Source: Candidatus Binatia bacterium (GTDB lineage: Bacteria > Desulfobacterota > Binatia > UBA12015). From it: 64,000 nt of DNA. The translations under genes and the position numbers were made by a program. Below the pieces are notes generated by a model that was given only the letters and a program-made list of their open reading frames with translations, was not told the origin of the DNA and did not search any database. The DNA lies in assembly GCA_029248525.1 (NCBI GenBank), contig JAQWJE010000033.1, positions 1-64,000 on the forward strand, in the 5' to 3' direction. Shown here one piece after another: positions 44,607 to 53,776 of this stretch (its first letter is position 1; every line of letters begins with the position of its first letter).

Positions 44607-46381
44607 AGCAAAGCGATCCAGAAACCACCCACGAGGAGGCTCCGGTCGAAAAACCGATTCCCCTCAGCCGGATGCTGGCCTTTGGGGCTCCCGGGTTTGC
44701 AGGTGCGGGGATGGCGATTCCGATCGCCGTCCTGATGCCCGTTTTTTACAGCGACGTTGTAATGGCACCTCTGGGGACGATCGCTTTGGCCATCGCCATC
44801 GCGCGCAGCTTCGATGCCCTCACCGACCCACTGATGGGGTGGCTCAGCGACCGTACACGCTCTCGCTTTGGCCGGAGGAAACCATGGATCGCGCTCGGAG
44901 TGCCCCTATGCGCGGTGTTCTTCTATCTGCTCTTCGCACCGCCGGATCAGATCACCGGCCAGGCTGCGGGACTGTGGTTTGGCGTGACCTATACGGCGTA
45001 CTTCCTGTTTCATACCATCTATCAGGTGCCGCACGGGGCGCTGGGGTCCGAGCTGACGCTCGACTACGACGAGCGCTCGAAGCTTTTCGGCATCCAATCG
45101 CTATTCATTCTGGTCGGCATCCTGACCGCATCCGTCGCGCCGAGCATCCTGAGCGGGGCATTCGATATCGAAAACCCCAGAACCACCCATGCTCTGATCG
45201 CCGGGTTTTTCGCGACGCTGCTCGTCGTTCTTTACGCAGCACTCCTGCGCTGGGTTCCCGAGCGCCCTGAATTTGCGAAATCCGATCCCAACCCTCTCGT
45301 TCCCGGTGTCCGCCGGGCACTCCGCAACCGCCCTTTCCGAATCTTCTTTTTCGCCGGAATGGTCTCGGCCATCCCGGCCGCAATCCCCGGAATTCTCATT
45401 CCCTATTATACCACCTATGTTCTGCAGGTTGCCGACCCCGAGCAATGGCTTGGCATCCTGCTGGTCACCTACTTTGGAACCGGGCTGATCGCGGTTCCGA
45501 TATGGATGCGGCTCGCCGAAAGGTTCAGCAAGCTGTGGACGATTGTCGCTAGTGCGATTATCGGAACTACAGGCGGAACCTGCCTCTTCTTTCTCGGCGA
45601 TGGCAATTCGATGGTGGTCCTGGGGATCTTCCTGCTGATCGGCTTCGCCTCATCGACCGGGTTGGTGATTCTCCCATCCATGGTCGCGGACGTCATTGAC
45701 TACGACGAATTTCTCACCGGCAAACGTCGCGAAGCACAATTCGGCTCTTTCTGGGCGATTGTTCCCAAATTTGTGGCCATCCCGGGCGCCTCACTCCCTC
45801 TCGCCCTGCTCGCCTGGGTCGGCTACCAGCCCAACGAGGTCCAGAGCGACGAGGTGGTCCTCACTATTCGACTCCTGCTCGGTATTTTCCCGGCGGCCTT
45901 CAATATCCTCACGGTCGCCATCCTCGTGCGATACCCCCTCTCACGGGCGGTCCACGCGACAATCCGCGAAGGCATCCGGGCGCATAACCGGGGTGAGTCC
46001 TTCAAGGACCCGCTCTCCGACCGCTGGATCGAACCCTCGTCGCGCCGCCTGCTCGACAACGAGGACGGCTGGTTTCTGGATACGTTCTCCCACGCCGAAT
46101 TAAGACGTATTGTGCAGTCGGGTCCGCGTCGTGCCCTGCAGGATGTTCTGCGCGCGGTGATCGCCTCCGGGCTTCTGGCGCTGGCTTGCGGCTGGCTTGC
46201 CTGGCAGACCGTCGGTGATCTCAACAGCGAGCCCGGACCAAGTACCATTTTGGCCGTCGTCGGCGCGGGGCTCTCGATCACCGCCATGTGCTTTCACCTT
46301 TTGCGCGTGCAACCTGCCAGACGACTCCGGCACGCGGGAATCACCAGCGAGCGTATCGAAGCCCACCTCGCCGATATCTGA
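44603..46381 (+). CDS. GPH-type sugar:cation symporter with C-terminal extension
   Basis: 592 residues. The first 460 form the usual 12 helices of the glycoside-pentoside-hexuronide (GPH) family: DALTDPLMGWLSDRTRSRFGRRKPW is the diagnostic loop, and HTIYQVPHGALGSELTLDYDERSKL a second. Family members import lactose, melibiose, xylosides or glucuronides with H+, Na+ or Li+. The last ~130 residues are unlike the standard family: a charged cytoplasmic segment with SSRRLLDNEDGWFLDTFSH followed by two extra helices (about 530-550 and 555-575). Substrate unknown. The gene interrupts the his/mur block and is convergent with hisD. Confidence 0.87.
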   Translation: MKQSDPETTHEEAPVEKPIPLSRMLAFGAPGFAGAGMAIPIAVLMPVFYSDVVMAPLGTIALAIAIARSFDALTDPLMGWLSDRTRSRFGRRKPWIALGVPLCAVFFYLLFAPPDQITGQAAGLWFGVTYTAYFLFHTIYQVPHGALGSELTLDYDERSKLFGIQSLFILVGILTASVAPSILSGAFDIENPRTTHALIAGFFATLLVVLYAALLRWVPERPEFAKSDPNPLVPGVRRALRNRPFRIFFFAGMVSAIPAAIPGILIPYYTTYVLQVADPEQWLGILLVTYFGTGLIAVPIWMRLAERFSKLWTIVASAIIGTTGGTCLFFLGDGNSMVVLGIFLLIGFASSTGLVILPSMVADVIDYDEFLTGKRREAQFGSFWAIVPKFVAIPGASLPLALLAWVGYQPNEVQSDEVVLTIRLLLGIFPAAFNILTVAILVRYPLSRAVHATIREGIRAHNRGESFKDPLSDRWIEPSSRRLLDNEDGWFLDTFSHAELRRIVQSGPRRALQDVLRAVIASGLLALACGWLAWQTVGDLNSEPGPSTILAVVGAGLSITAMCFHLLRVQPARRLRHAGITSERIEAHLADI

Positions 46382-46398
46382 GTGTGGTTCTGCCGCGA

Positions 46399-47688
46399 TC
46401 AGCGAGTCCGACGGGCGACAGCCGCACCATGGGCGGTCAGGCCCTCCATCTCGGCGAGATCGACCACCGCCTCGCCCAGTGCACGCAGGGCTTCTCGGGG
46501 CGCATGAATCACACCGGTGCGTTTGGTGAAATCATAGACACCCAGCGGAGAGGAAAAACGGGCGGTTCCGCCGGTCGGCAGAACATGATTCGGGCCGGCA
46601 AGATAATCACCGAGGGCTTCGGGGGAGTAGTGCCCGACAAAGATGGCGCCGGCATGACGAATCTGACGGACCAAGCCCTCGGCGTTGCGAACGGCGAGCT
46701 CGAGGTGCTCGGGGGCGATCTGGTTGGCCAGATCGATCGACTCCTTGAGACTCCGGGTAACGACAATCACGCCGTGGCCCTCGATCGACTGACGAGCCAA
46801 CTCGGCGCGCGGGAGTTGCTCGAGTTGGGCGATCACTTCCTTTTCGATTTTCTCCGCCAGTCGGCGACTCGTCGTGAGACAGACAGCCGTTGAATCAGGA
46901 CCGTGTTCGGCCTGCGCCAGCATATCGGCCGCGACGTGCTCGGCCTTGGCGCTGGTATCTGCAATGACCAGAACCTCGCTGGGCCCCGCCACCATATCAA
47001 TGGACACTACCCCCGAGACCAGGCGCTTCGCTGTCGCCACCCAACGATTTCCCGGCCCGACAATTTTATCGACCTTGGGGACCGTTTGCGTCCCGAACGC
47101 CAATGCCCCGATCGCCTGAGCACCACCGACGCGAATAATTTTATGCACGCCGGCGATATGGGCCGCTGCGAGAATGGCATCCGGCTCCCCACCCTCGTGA
47201 GGTGGTGTCATGGCGATGATTTCATCAACACCCGCCACAGAAGCGGGGACGGCATTCATCAGGAGCGTCGAGGGGTAGAAGGCTCCGCCTCCGGGGACAT
47301 AAAGACCCGCTCGTTCGACGGCCCGAATCTCCTGTCCGAGCGATACGCCCAGCGCATCCTTGTAGCGAAACGATTTTTCCACCTGATGCTTGTGAAACTC
47401 GCGAATGCGCCTCGCTGCGAGACGCAGTACCGTGCGGGCACGCGCCGGCAATCGCGCGGCCGCGGCAGCCATCTCGTCGGGACCGATTACCAGATCCGCG
47501 GCGCGCATCTTCACCCCATCGAAGCGCAAATTATAATCCAGAAGAGCGCGATCACCGCGACCACGAACGTCCTCGAGAATTTCGCGCACAGGAGCTTCGA
47601 CCGAGCTGTCCTGCGTCGTACCGCGCGCGAGAAGCTTCTTCAGAACGCGCGCGAAACGAGGCTCCGAGCTCCCGACTACCAACTTCAT
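46399..47688 (-). CDS. hisD: Histidinol dehydrogenase HisD
   Basis: 429 residues, the zinc enzyme that oxidises L-histidinol to L-histidine in two NAD steps. Identifying segments are AGLYVPGGGAFYPSTLLMNA, GGAQAIGALAFGTQTV, GPGNRWVATAK, SEVLVIAD, MLAQAEHGPDS with zinc-ligand-type Gln/His, IAPEHLELAV and NHVLPTGGTARFSSPL. Its start overlaps the murA stop by 4 nt, so it is translationally linked to murA rather than to the other his genes. hisG and hisC, often found on either side in related clusters, are missing here. Confidence 0.97.
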   Translation of the reverse strand: MKLVVGSSEPRFARVLKKLLARGTTQDSSVEAPVREILEDVRGRGDRALLDYNLRFDGVKMRAADLVIGPDEMAAAAARLPARARTVLRLAARRIREFHKHQVEKSFRYKDALGVSLGQEIRAVERAGLYVPGGGAFYPSTLLMNAVPASVAGVDEIIAMTPPHEGGEPDAILAAAHIAGVHKIIRVGGAQAIGALAFGTQTVPKVDKIVGPGNRWVATAKRLVSGVVSIDMVAGPSEVLVIADTSAKAEHVAADMLAQAEHGPDSTAVCLTTSRRLAEKIEKEVIAQLEQLPRAELARQSIEGHGVIVVTRSLKESIDLANQIAPEHLELAVRNAEGLVRQIRHAGAIFVGHYSPEALGDYLAGPNHVLPTGGTARFSSPLGVYDFTKRTGVIHAPREALRALGEAVVDLAEMEGLTAHGAAVARRTR

Positions 47689-49058
47689 TCGCGGCCACCT
47701 ACCGATGCGGCGCGCCTGCGGCCTTGACCTGCAGACGAGCCGGCAGAGCGAAGCTGCCCACCTCCGGCCGCGACGGCTTTGGCCATCTGGCGTCCCTCCG
47801 GGGTGCGGCCATCCACCCGAGCAATACCCGCCCCGAGATCGGAGAGTTTTCCCTCGAGATTCTCGTAGCCGCGATCGAGGTGATAGACGCGCTGCAGGCG
47901 TGTCGTTCCCGATGCGCCAAGCGCGGCGATCACGAGCGATACACTCGCGCGTAAATCCGTCGCCATCACGTCAGCACCAGACAGCGCGCGGCCGCCATGC
48001 ACCAGTGCCGCGCCTCCGTCGATCACGATATCGGCTCCGAGTCGGGCCAATTCCTGAGCATGCATGAAACGATTCTCGAAAATTGTCTCGCGAATCCGGC
48101 TCTCCCCATCCGCGAAACACAACAATGCCATCAGCTGCGCCTGCAGGTCCGTAGGAAATCCCGGATAAGGAGCCGTCACGACGTCCACGGGCCGCAAACC
48201 ATCCGGCGCGGAGGCGCGAATCGAGTCGCCAAAGATTTCCAGATGGCCACCCATCTCGCGCAATTTATCGAGGAAGGCTCCGAGGTGCTGCTCGCGCGCG
48301 CCATGCACCAGCACCTCGCCGCCCGTCGCCAGTGCAGCCGCCAACCAGGTTCCGGCCTCGATACGATCAGGAATCACGCGGTGCCGCATCCCGGCGAGCG
48401 ACTCCGAGCCTTCAATCACAATCGTGGCGCCACCATCGCCCGAAATAACCGCGCCCATGGAACGCAGGGCGCAGGCAAGATCAACAATTTCCGGCTCGCG
48501 GGCCACATTATCGAGGATCGTCGTCCCGGCGGCCAGACAGGCCGCCATCATCAAATTCTCGGTCGCCCCCACCGAGGGAACGTCCATCCGGATTTCCGTG
48601 CCCTGCAAGCGGTCGCATCGGACCTCGACATAGCCTTGCGCCATCTCGACTGTGGCGCCCATCGCCTCAAAACCGCGAAGGTGCTGATCCACCGGTCGAC
48701 TCCCGATGGCACATCCGCCAGGCGTCGCCACGCGGGCCCGACCAAAGCGGGCGAGAAGAGGCCCCATCGCGAGAAAGGACGCGCGCATGGTTTTCACGAG
48801 ATCGTAGTTGGCCTCGTAGTCGGTAATCTGCGCGGCGGCCACGGATACCATATTGGCGTCCATGGCGACTTCGGCCCCAAGTTCCTCGAGGAGGCGACAG
48901 CTGGTGCGTGTGTCGGCAACATTCGGGACGTTCTCGACTCGAGAAGCTTCGGGAGAAAGGAGAGTCGCGAACAGGATCGGAAGTGCCGCATTCTTGGCGC
49001 CACTCACTTGCACTTCCCCGGTCAGAGTTTCTCCACCCCGGATAATGATCTCGTCCAT
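47685..49058 (-). CDS. murA: UDP-N-acetylglucosamine 1-carboxyvinyltransferase MurA
   Basis: 457 residues, the first committed enzyme of peptidoglycan synthesis, target of fosfomycin. [18 protein letters not shown] contains the substrate Lys-Asn pair. The active-site loop [17 protein letters not shown] carries the Cys that corresponds to Cys115, so the enzyme should be fosfomycin-sensitive in principle. [12 protein letters not shown] and [12 protein letters not shown] follow. After the normal end ([11 protein letters not shown]) about 40 extra Ala/Gly/Arg-rich residues remain, overlapping hisD at the last codon. It lies 33 nt downstream of prmC. Confidence 0.97.
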   Translation of the reverse strand: MDEIIIRGGETLTGEVQVSGAKNAALPILFATLLSPEASRVENVPNVADTRTSCRLLEELGAEVAMDANMVSVAAAQITDYEANYDLVKTMRASFLAMGPLLARFGRARVATPGGCAIGSRPVDQHLRGFEAMGATVEMAQGYVEVRCDRLQGTEIRMDVPSVGATENLMMAACLAAGTTILDNVAREPEIVDLACALRSMGAVISGDGGATIVIEGSESLAGMRHRVIPDRIEAGTWLAAALATGGEVLVHGAREQHLGAFLDKLREMGGHLEIFGDSIRASAPDGLRPVDVVTAPYPGFPTDLQAQLMALLCFADGESRIRETIFENRFMHAQELARLGADIVIDGGAALVHGGRALSGADVMATDLRASVSLVIAALGASGTTRLQRVYHLDRGYENLEGKLSDLGAGIARVDGRTPEGRQMAKAVAAGGGQLRSAGSSAGQGRRRAASVGGRE

Positions 49059-49091
49059 TTCGTGCCTTCCCGTGTCAGCAAACTTCGCCGG

Positions 49092-49955
49092 CTAAACCTG
49101 GTCGATTTTCTCCGCTCGGATCACGCGATCAAGTCCGGCGAGATCTCGCAACAACACCACCTGCTGAAACCCGACTTCGCTTGCAACCTCTGCGGCTTGC
49201 ACTCCCTGATCGGCACCGATCTCGAAGAGAAGGGTGCCACCGGGAGCAAGCTGCCGCCAGGCAGCCCTCACCAGTCTTCGAATTACCCCGAGCCCGTCGC
49301 AATCGCCACCCACCAGGGCCATTTTTGGCTCAAAAGCGAGTTCCGGCATCCCCTCGGCCATCAAGCTCTCTCGGATATAAGGGGGGTTCGAGACCACCAG
49401 ATCCAGCACCCCGGCTCGCACGGCGCCCAGCAAATCCCCCTGCAGAAGCGCTATCCGGCCCCCCGTCGGCAGCAAAACCTCAGAATTGGCCGCAGCGACC
49501 CCCAGCGCAGCGCGGGAAAGATCGACCGCAGCAACCGAAAGGCCAGACAGCCCGAGCCGCTCTGCGGCCAATGTCAGGGCGACGGCGCCGCTGCCCGTCC
49601 CCACATCGACCACCCGTCGCGCACCAGCATCAATGACTTCGAGGGCCAGCTCAACGAGCAGCTCGGTTTCCGGACGAGGCGTAAGCACGGCGGAATTCAC
49701 CAAAAAAGGTCGTCCGAAAAACTCGCGGGCTCCGACCAGATGCGACACTGGCTCTCGGGACGCACGCCGGCGGCATAGAGCTGAAAAGGCATCGACGTCG
49801 GCAGCGGCAATCAGATCGCCTCGGCGGGCCACCAGACCCGCGCGCGTGTGCCCCAGAACGAAGCCGAGAAGCACTTCGGCATCGAGCATGGGAGTATCGC
49901 AGCCAGCCTCCCTGAAGTCCTCGGCTGCAGCACGAAGCGCCTCGCGCAGAATCAA
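49092..49955 (-). CDS. prmC: Peptide chain release factor N5-glutamine methyltransferase PrmC
   Basis: 287 residues. The N-terminal helical domain recognises the release factor. The SAM-binding motif I is [17 protein letters not shown], and the catalytic-site NPPY occurs in [11 protein letters not shown]. It methylates the GGQ glutamine of RF1/RF2. Its start overlaps the prfA stop by 4 nt, and PrfA, its substrate, is encoded immediately upstream. The C-terminus ([17 protein letters not shown]) is standard. Confidence 0.96.
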   Translation of the reverse strand: MILREALRAAAEDFREAGCDTPMLDAEVLLGFVLGHTRAGLVARRGDLIAAADVDAFSALCRRRASREPVSHLVGAREFFGRPFLVNSAVLTPRPETELLVELALEVIDAGARRVVDVGTGSGAVALTLAAERLGLSGLSVAAVDLSRAALGVAAANSEVLLPTGGRIALLQGDLLGAVRAGVLDLVVSNPPYIRESLMAEGMPELAFEPKMALVGGDCDGLGVIRRLVRAAWRQLAPGGTLLFEIGADQGVQAAEVASEVGFQQVVLLRDLAGLDRVIRAEKIDQV

Positions 49956-51016
49956 TCGATCGCCTTCAGGGCCTCAGCCTGCGTGTAAGTGATCAGCGGC
50001 TCGATCACCAGATCAGCCTCACCCGCGATGACACGATCGAGCGCATGGGTGGTCAGCCCGATGCGATGGTCGGTGACCCGGTTCTGAGGAAAATTGTAGG
50101 TACGAATTCGCTCGGAGCGGTCGCCCGTGCCGACCATCGCCTTCCGGTCCGCAGCAATCGCGGCATCGTGCTCGGCCTGAGCCTTTTCAAAAAGTCGCGC
50201 ACGGAGAACTTTCAGAGCCTTGGCCTTGTTCTTGTGCTGCGATTTTTCATCCTGACAAATCACGATCATTCCGGTCGGCAAATGAGTGACCCGAATTGCT
50301 GAGTCGGTGGTATTCACGCTCTGCCCACCAGGGCCCGAGGCGCGAAACACGTCCACGCGCAGATCCTTGTCCTCGATATTCAGCTCGACCTCATCGGCCT
50401 CGGGGAGAACCGCCACTGTGACTGCCGAAGTATGAATCCGCCCCTGAGTCTCGGTAGCCGGGACTCGCTGAACGCGGTGGACGCCACCCTCGAACTTGAG
50501 ACGGCTGAAAGCGCCAGCACCCTCGATCGAGGAAACAATCTCCTTGAATCCGCCAAGACCAGTTGGACTCGAGTCCATGATATCGACCCGCCAGCCCCTC
50601 TCTTCCGCGTACCGCGTGTACATCCGAAAGAGATCCGCCACAAAAAGGGCCGCTTCGTCGCCCCCGGTTCCGGCTCGAATCTCGAGAATGACGTTTCGTT
50701 CGTCATTCGGGTCGGTGGGCAGCAAGAGAACCTTCAGCCGCTGTTCCAATTCGTCTTTACGCTGGCGCAATTCGGGGAGTTCGGCCTCGGCCATCTCGCG
50801 CATCTCGGGGTCTTCGTCTTTTTGCAGGAGAACCAGTCCGGACTCTTCCGCAACCAACTCGTTGAACTGACGAAAAACTGCGATCAAGTCCGTGAGGCTG
50901 GCGTGCTCGCGCGAGACGGACACGAACCGACCACGATCGCCGATCACCTCGGGGTCGCCAAGCATCTCCTCGAGCTCGCCGTAGCGACGCTCTACTTCAG
51001 CGAGCTTATCGAGCAT
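49952..51016 (-). CDS. prfA: Peptide chain release factor 1
   Basis: 354 residues, complete RF1, which terminates translation at UAA and UAG. The decoding tripeptide P-A-T lies in [12 protein letters not shown], and the GGQ hydrolysis motif in [15 protein letters not shown]. The four-domain length is normal. It follows rpmE by 44 nt and overlaps prmC. Together rpmE-prfA-prmC-murA is a gene order found widely in Proteobacteria- and Firmicutes-like genomes and helps date this block as ancestral core. Confidence 0.97.
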   Translation of the reverse strand: MLDKLAEVERRYGELEEMLGDPEVIGDRGRFVSVSREHASLTDLIAVFRQFNELVAEESGLVLLQKDEDPEMREMAEAELPELRQRKDELEQRLKVLLLPTDPNDERNVILEIRAGTGGDEAALFVADLFRMYTRYAEERGWRVDIMDSSPTGLGGFKEIVSSIEGAGAFSRLKFEGGVHRVQRVPATETQGRIHTSAVTVAVLPEADEVELNIEDKDLRVDVFRASGPGGQSVNTTDSAIRVTHLPTGMIVICQDEKSQHKNKAKALKVLRARLFEKAQAEHDAAIAADRKAMVGTGDRSERIRTYNFPQNRVTDHRIGLTTHALDRVIAGEADLVIEPLITYTQAEALKAID

Positions 51017-51060
51017 CGGTCCCGCTCTGCTGGCCCGGACTCCTCAGAGTCCGGCCGCGA

Positions 51061-51294
51061 TCAGGATTCTGCCTGTTCGTCAGCGACCGGCGCAGGCTTC
51101 TTGCCATAGCGGCGCTGGAATCTTTCGACACGTCCCGCCACGTCGATGATCTTCTGCTTGCCGGTATAGAAGGGGTGGCAGTCGGAACACAGCTCCACCT
51201 GAATCTCGGGCTGCGTGGACTGTGTCTCGAGGATATGACCACAGCTGCATTTGATAATGGACGGCCCGTACTCCGGATGAATTCCCTGTTTCAT
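51061..51294 (-). CDS. rpmE: 50S ribosomal protein L31 (zinc-binding type)
   Basis: 77 residues. Four cysteines at 16, 18, 36 and 39 (CSC and CSDC) make this the C+ zinc-binding RpmE rather than the zinc-free paralogue. The middle reads [25 protein letters not shown], the normal L31 core. A Pro/Ala/Glu-rich tail of 11 residues follows. It heads the minus-strand rpmE-prfA-prmC-murA-hisD run, 55 nt downstream of glpK. Confidence 0.97.
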   Translation of the reverse strand: MKQGIHPEYGPSIIKCSCGHILETQSTQPEIQVELCSDCHPFYTGKQKIIDVAGRVERFQRRYGKKPAPVADEQAES

Positions 51295-51349
51295 GACCCT
51301 TGTCTCCTAGCAATCGATCCGCCCCGGGGAAAGCCCCTCGTCACGACAA

Positions 51350-52825
51350 TCAGAGGACCCGATCGACGGCCGCGCGCCAGCCGGAAAAGAGAGATTCCCG
51401 CTGCTTTTTCTTCATTTCAGGCGCAAAAACCCGGTCCTGGACCCTCATTTTCTCCAACTGGGTGGATTTCCAGAGCCCGACACCCAATCCCGCAAGAAAT
51501 GCAGCCCCCATCGCCGTCGTTTCGACCACCCGGGGCCGATTCACGGCAACGCCGAGTTGATCGGCCTGAAATTGCATCAAGAAATCATTGGCCGCAGCCC
51601 CGCCATCGACACGAACCTCGCGCAGTCGGGTGCCGGTATCCTTCGCAATGGCATCGATCACCTCGCGTGATTGGTAGGCGATCGCCTCAAGGGCCGCGCG
51701 CGCGAGGTGGGCTCGTGTATTGCCCCGGGTCAGCCCCACCAACGCTCCGCGCGCCTCCGCATTCCAATAGGGTGCGCCCAGCCCGGTAAATGCCGGCACC
51801 ATATAGACACCATCATTGCCCTCGATCGAGGCGGCCAAAGCCTCGCTTTCGGCCGCGGATTTCAGAATCCCCAAACCATCGCGCAACCATTGGATCGCGG
51901 CGCCGCCAACGAAGACCGACCCCTCGAGAGCGTACAAGGGCTCCCCCTTCGGACCGCATGCCAATGTGGTCAACAAACCACTGCGGGAAGGCCTCGGGCG
52001 CTCCGCCACCGGCATCAGCGCAAAACAGCCAGTCCCGTAGGTGTTTTTCACCATGCCCGGTCGCACGCAGAGCTGGCCAAACAAGGCCGCCTGCTGGTCC
52101 CCTGCGATCCCGGCGACGGGAATTTCCGAAGAGCCGAAGAGCCCTTTGGCCGTGCGGCAAAATTCGCCCGATGATGGACGCACTTCGGGGAGCATTTCCT
52201 GGGGGACGTTGAGCATCGCGCAGAGCTTGGGGTCCCACCGCCGCCGGTGGATATCATAAAGCATGGTGCGTGAGGCATTGGTGTAATCCGTCGCATGCAC
52301 CTGCCCACCCGAAAGTTTCCACACCAGCCAGGAGTCGATCGTCCCGAAAGCCAGATCCCCCCGGGCCGCGCGCTTGGCCAGTCCTTTTCCATTGCGCAGA
52401 ATCCACTCGATCTTCGTCCCTGAAAAGTAGGGGTCCAGAACCAGACCGGTGCGGCTGCGCACATGAGGCAAAGCACCCGCAGCGCGCAATTCCTCGCATC
52501 GATCGGCGGTCCGCCGGTCTTGCCAGACAATCGCTCGGTGCGCGGGTTCCCCCGTTTTCCGATCCCAAACCACCGTCGTCTCACGTTGATTGGTGATGCC
52601 GATCGCCGCCACCTCCGGTGGCTTGATGCCCGCCCGGCGCAGGGCAAGACGCATCACCCGCAGCGAAACCTCCCAAATCTCTTCGGGATCATGTTCGACC
52701 CAACCAGGTTTCGGAAAATGCTGAGTGAATTCTCGATAGGCTCGCGCAATGACCTGCCCCCGGCTGTTCATCACCAGAGCTGTGGAACCGGTAGTCCCCT
52801 GATCGATCGTCAGTACATATGGCAT
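51350..52825 (-). CDS. glpK: Glycerol kinase
   Basis: The ATG at 52825, preceded by GGGAGAG about ten bases upstream, gives 491 residues; the longer frame adds eight. It is a FGGY-family kinase that makes glycerol-3-phosphate from glycerol and ATP. LTIDQGTTGSTALVMN, NQRETTVVWDRKTG, IVWQDRRTADRC, the catalytic Asp region AGIAGDQQAALFGQ, and RVDGGAAANDFLMQFQADQLG all fit. No glpF or glpD is nearby, so the enzyme may serve lipid breakdown or be a lone gene. The CobS-like gene lies 83 nt upstream on the same strand. Confidence 0.96.
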   Translation of the reverse strand: MPYVLTIDQGTTGSTALVMNSRGQVIARAYREFTQHFPKPGWVEHDPEEIWEVSLRVMRLALRRAGIKPPEVAAIGITNQRETTVVWDRKTGEPAHRAIVWQDRRTADRCEELRAAGALPHVRSRTGLVLDPYFSGTKIEWILRNGKGLAKRAARGDLAFGTIDSWLVWKLSGGQVHATDYTNASRTMLYDIHRRRWDPKLCAMLNVPQEMLPEVRPSSGEFCRTAKGLFGSSEIPVAGIAGDQQAALFGQLCVRPGMVKNTYGTGCFALMPVAERPRPSRSGLLTTLACGPKGEPLYALEGSVFVGGAAIQWLRDGLGILKSAAESEALAASIEGNDGVYMVPAFTGLGAPYWNAEARGALVGLTRGNTRAHLARAALEAIAYQSREVIDAIAKDTGTRLREVRVDGGAAANDFLMQFQADQLGVAVNRPRVVETTAMGAAFLAGLGVGLWKSTQLEKMRVQDRVFAPEMKKKQRESLFSGWRAAVDRVL

Positions 52826-52908
52826 CCTGAATCTCTCCCATAACCGCACGGGTTACTGCAATGAGTTTGCCCTCGCGTGCCGCCGAATGCCGCTCGATCC
52901 GAAAGCCC

Positions 52909-53658
52909 TCAGCTTCCAGCGGCCAGCCGCGCGATGCTGCCAATCAGGATCACGACACCTGCCTCTGCGAGAAAGGCTCCAGCGCCCAGCGATACGCCGG
53001 ACACACCACCCTGCCGGCGATGCGTGAAGATCCGCAGCAAAATCGAAAGCGACGCCACCAAAAAGAGCACCAGAGTTCCCAGCGCATTGATCAGCATCAG
53101 CGACAAAGCCATGGCACAGACGCTGGCCGTGGCGAACTGCGTGAACTGCATATGACGAACCATCATCGAGGCAAACCCGTCGCTGCGCGCCGGGAGAGAC
53201 CCATACGCCTGAACGACATAGGCCCATCGGCCGAGCATCGGAGCGAGGACCAGAGCAATCACCCGCAAGTTTCCATCGAGATTCAAAAACGCCCAGGCCT
53301 CGGCACCGAGCAAACCAGCCAGAAACAGCGTCCCGAGAATCCCGCCGCCAAGAAATCGGAAAAGGTCGAGGGCCGGACGTCCACCCGAGAGCAAAGCCAG
53401 CAATGCCACCGGCAAGAGGGCACGCATCGCGGGGGCTTCCGGCCCAACCAATATCAGCATTTCGGCCACGATCGAGCCACCGGCAGCACCAAACAGGGGG
53501 AAGAAGAGCGCCCCCCGGGCCACGGAGGCGCGAATCTCGGCCTGTGGCGGCCTCCATCCGAGAAGAAACCGCAGACCGCACCAGCCGTCGCGCAGAAGGG
53601 TCGCCAGCGCCCCGCCGATCGAAGCCGGAGACGAAGCATGTTTTTCGGACTCGGACAC
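52909..53658 (-). CDS. CobS-like membrane protein with degenerate acidic motif
   Basis: 249 residues with six to seven hydrophobic helices. Three parts resemble cobalamin synthase CobS (adenosylcobinamide-GDP ribazoletransferase): FPLFGAAGGS near 53, MLGRWAYV at about 141-148 (CobS: GRWA), and QGGVSGVSLGAGAFLAEA at about 216-233 (CobS: GGxTGDxLGA). However, the diagnostic GxHxDGxADxxDG stretch is replaced by LSGGRPALDLFRFLGGG at 90-106, and GD is changed to GV in the last motif. The Mg-binding aspartates are therefore largely lost, and cobalamin synthase activity is unlikely. No cob/cbi genes are nearby. A diverged paralogue or pseudoenzyme is the best description; homology is by eye and moderate. 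Confidence 0.6.
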   Translation of the reverse strand: MSESEKHASSPASIGGALATLLRDGWCGLRFLLGWRPPQAEIRASVARGALFFPLFGAAGGSIVAEMLILVGPEAPAMRALLPVALLALLSGGRPALDLFRFLGGGILGTLFLAGLLGAEAWAFLNLDGNLRVIALVLAPMLGRWAYVVQAYGSLPARSDGFASMMVRHMQFTQFATASVCAMALSLMLINALGTLVLFLVASLSILLRIFTHRRQGGVSGVSLGAGAFLAEAGVVILIGSIARLAAGS

Positions 53659-53776
53659 TCCTCACTCCTGTGGCCATTGCCGGGCGATCACGCAAGCCCG
53701 ACATGGCCCGCAAGCTGAAAAAGGGCCGCTCGTGGAAGTTTGGCTCCGGACGCGCTCTGCGCGATAGTGCCCCCCT

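Noticed and set aside
47997-49778. 593-codon open frame on the plus strand over murA and prmC
   Set aside because: It lies wholly antisense to two clear core genes. Its translation is His/Arg/Gln-rich with no domain, and it is open because of G+C-rich codon bias of the real genes.
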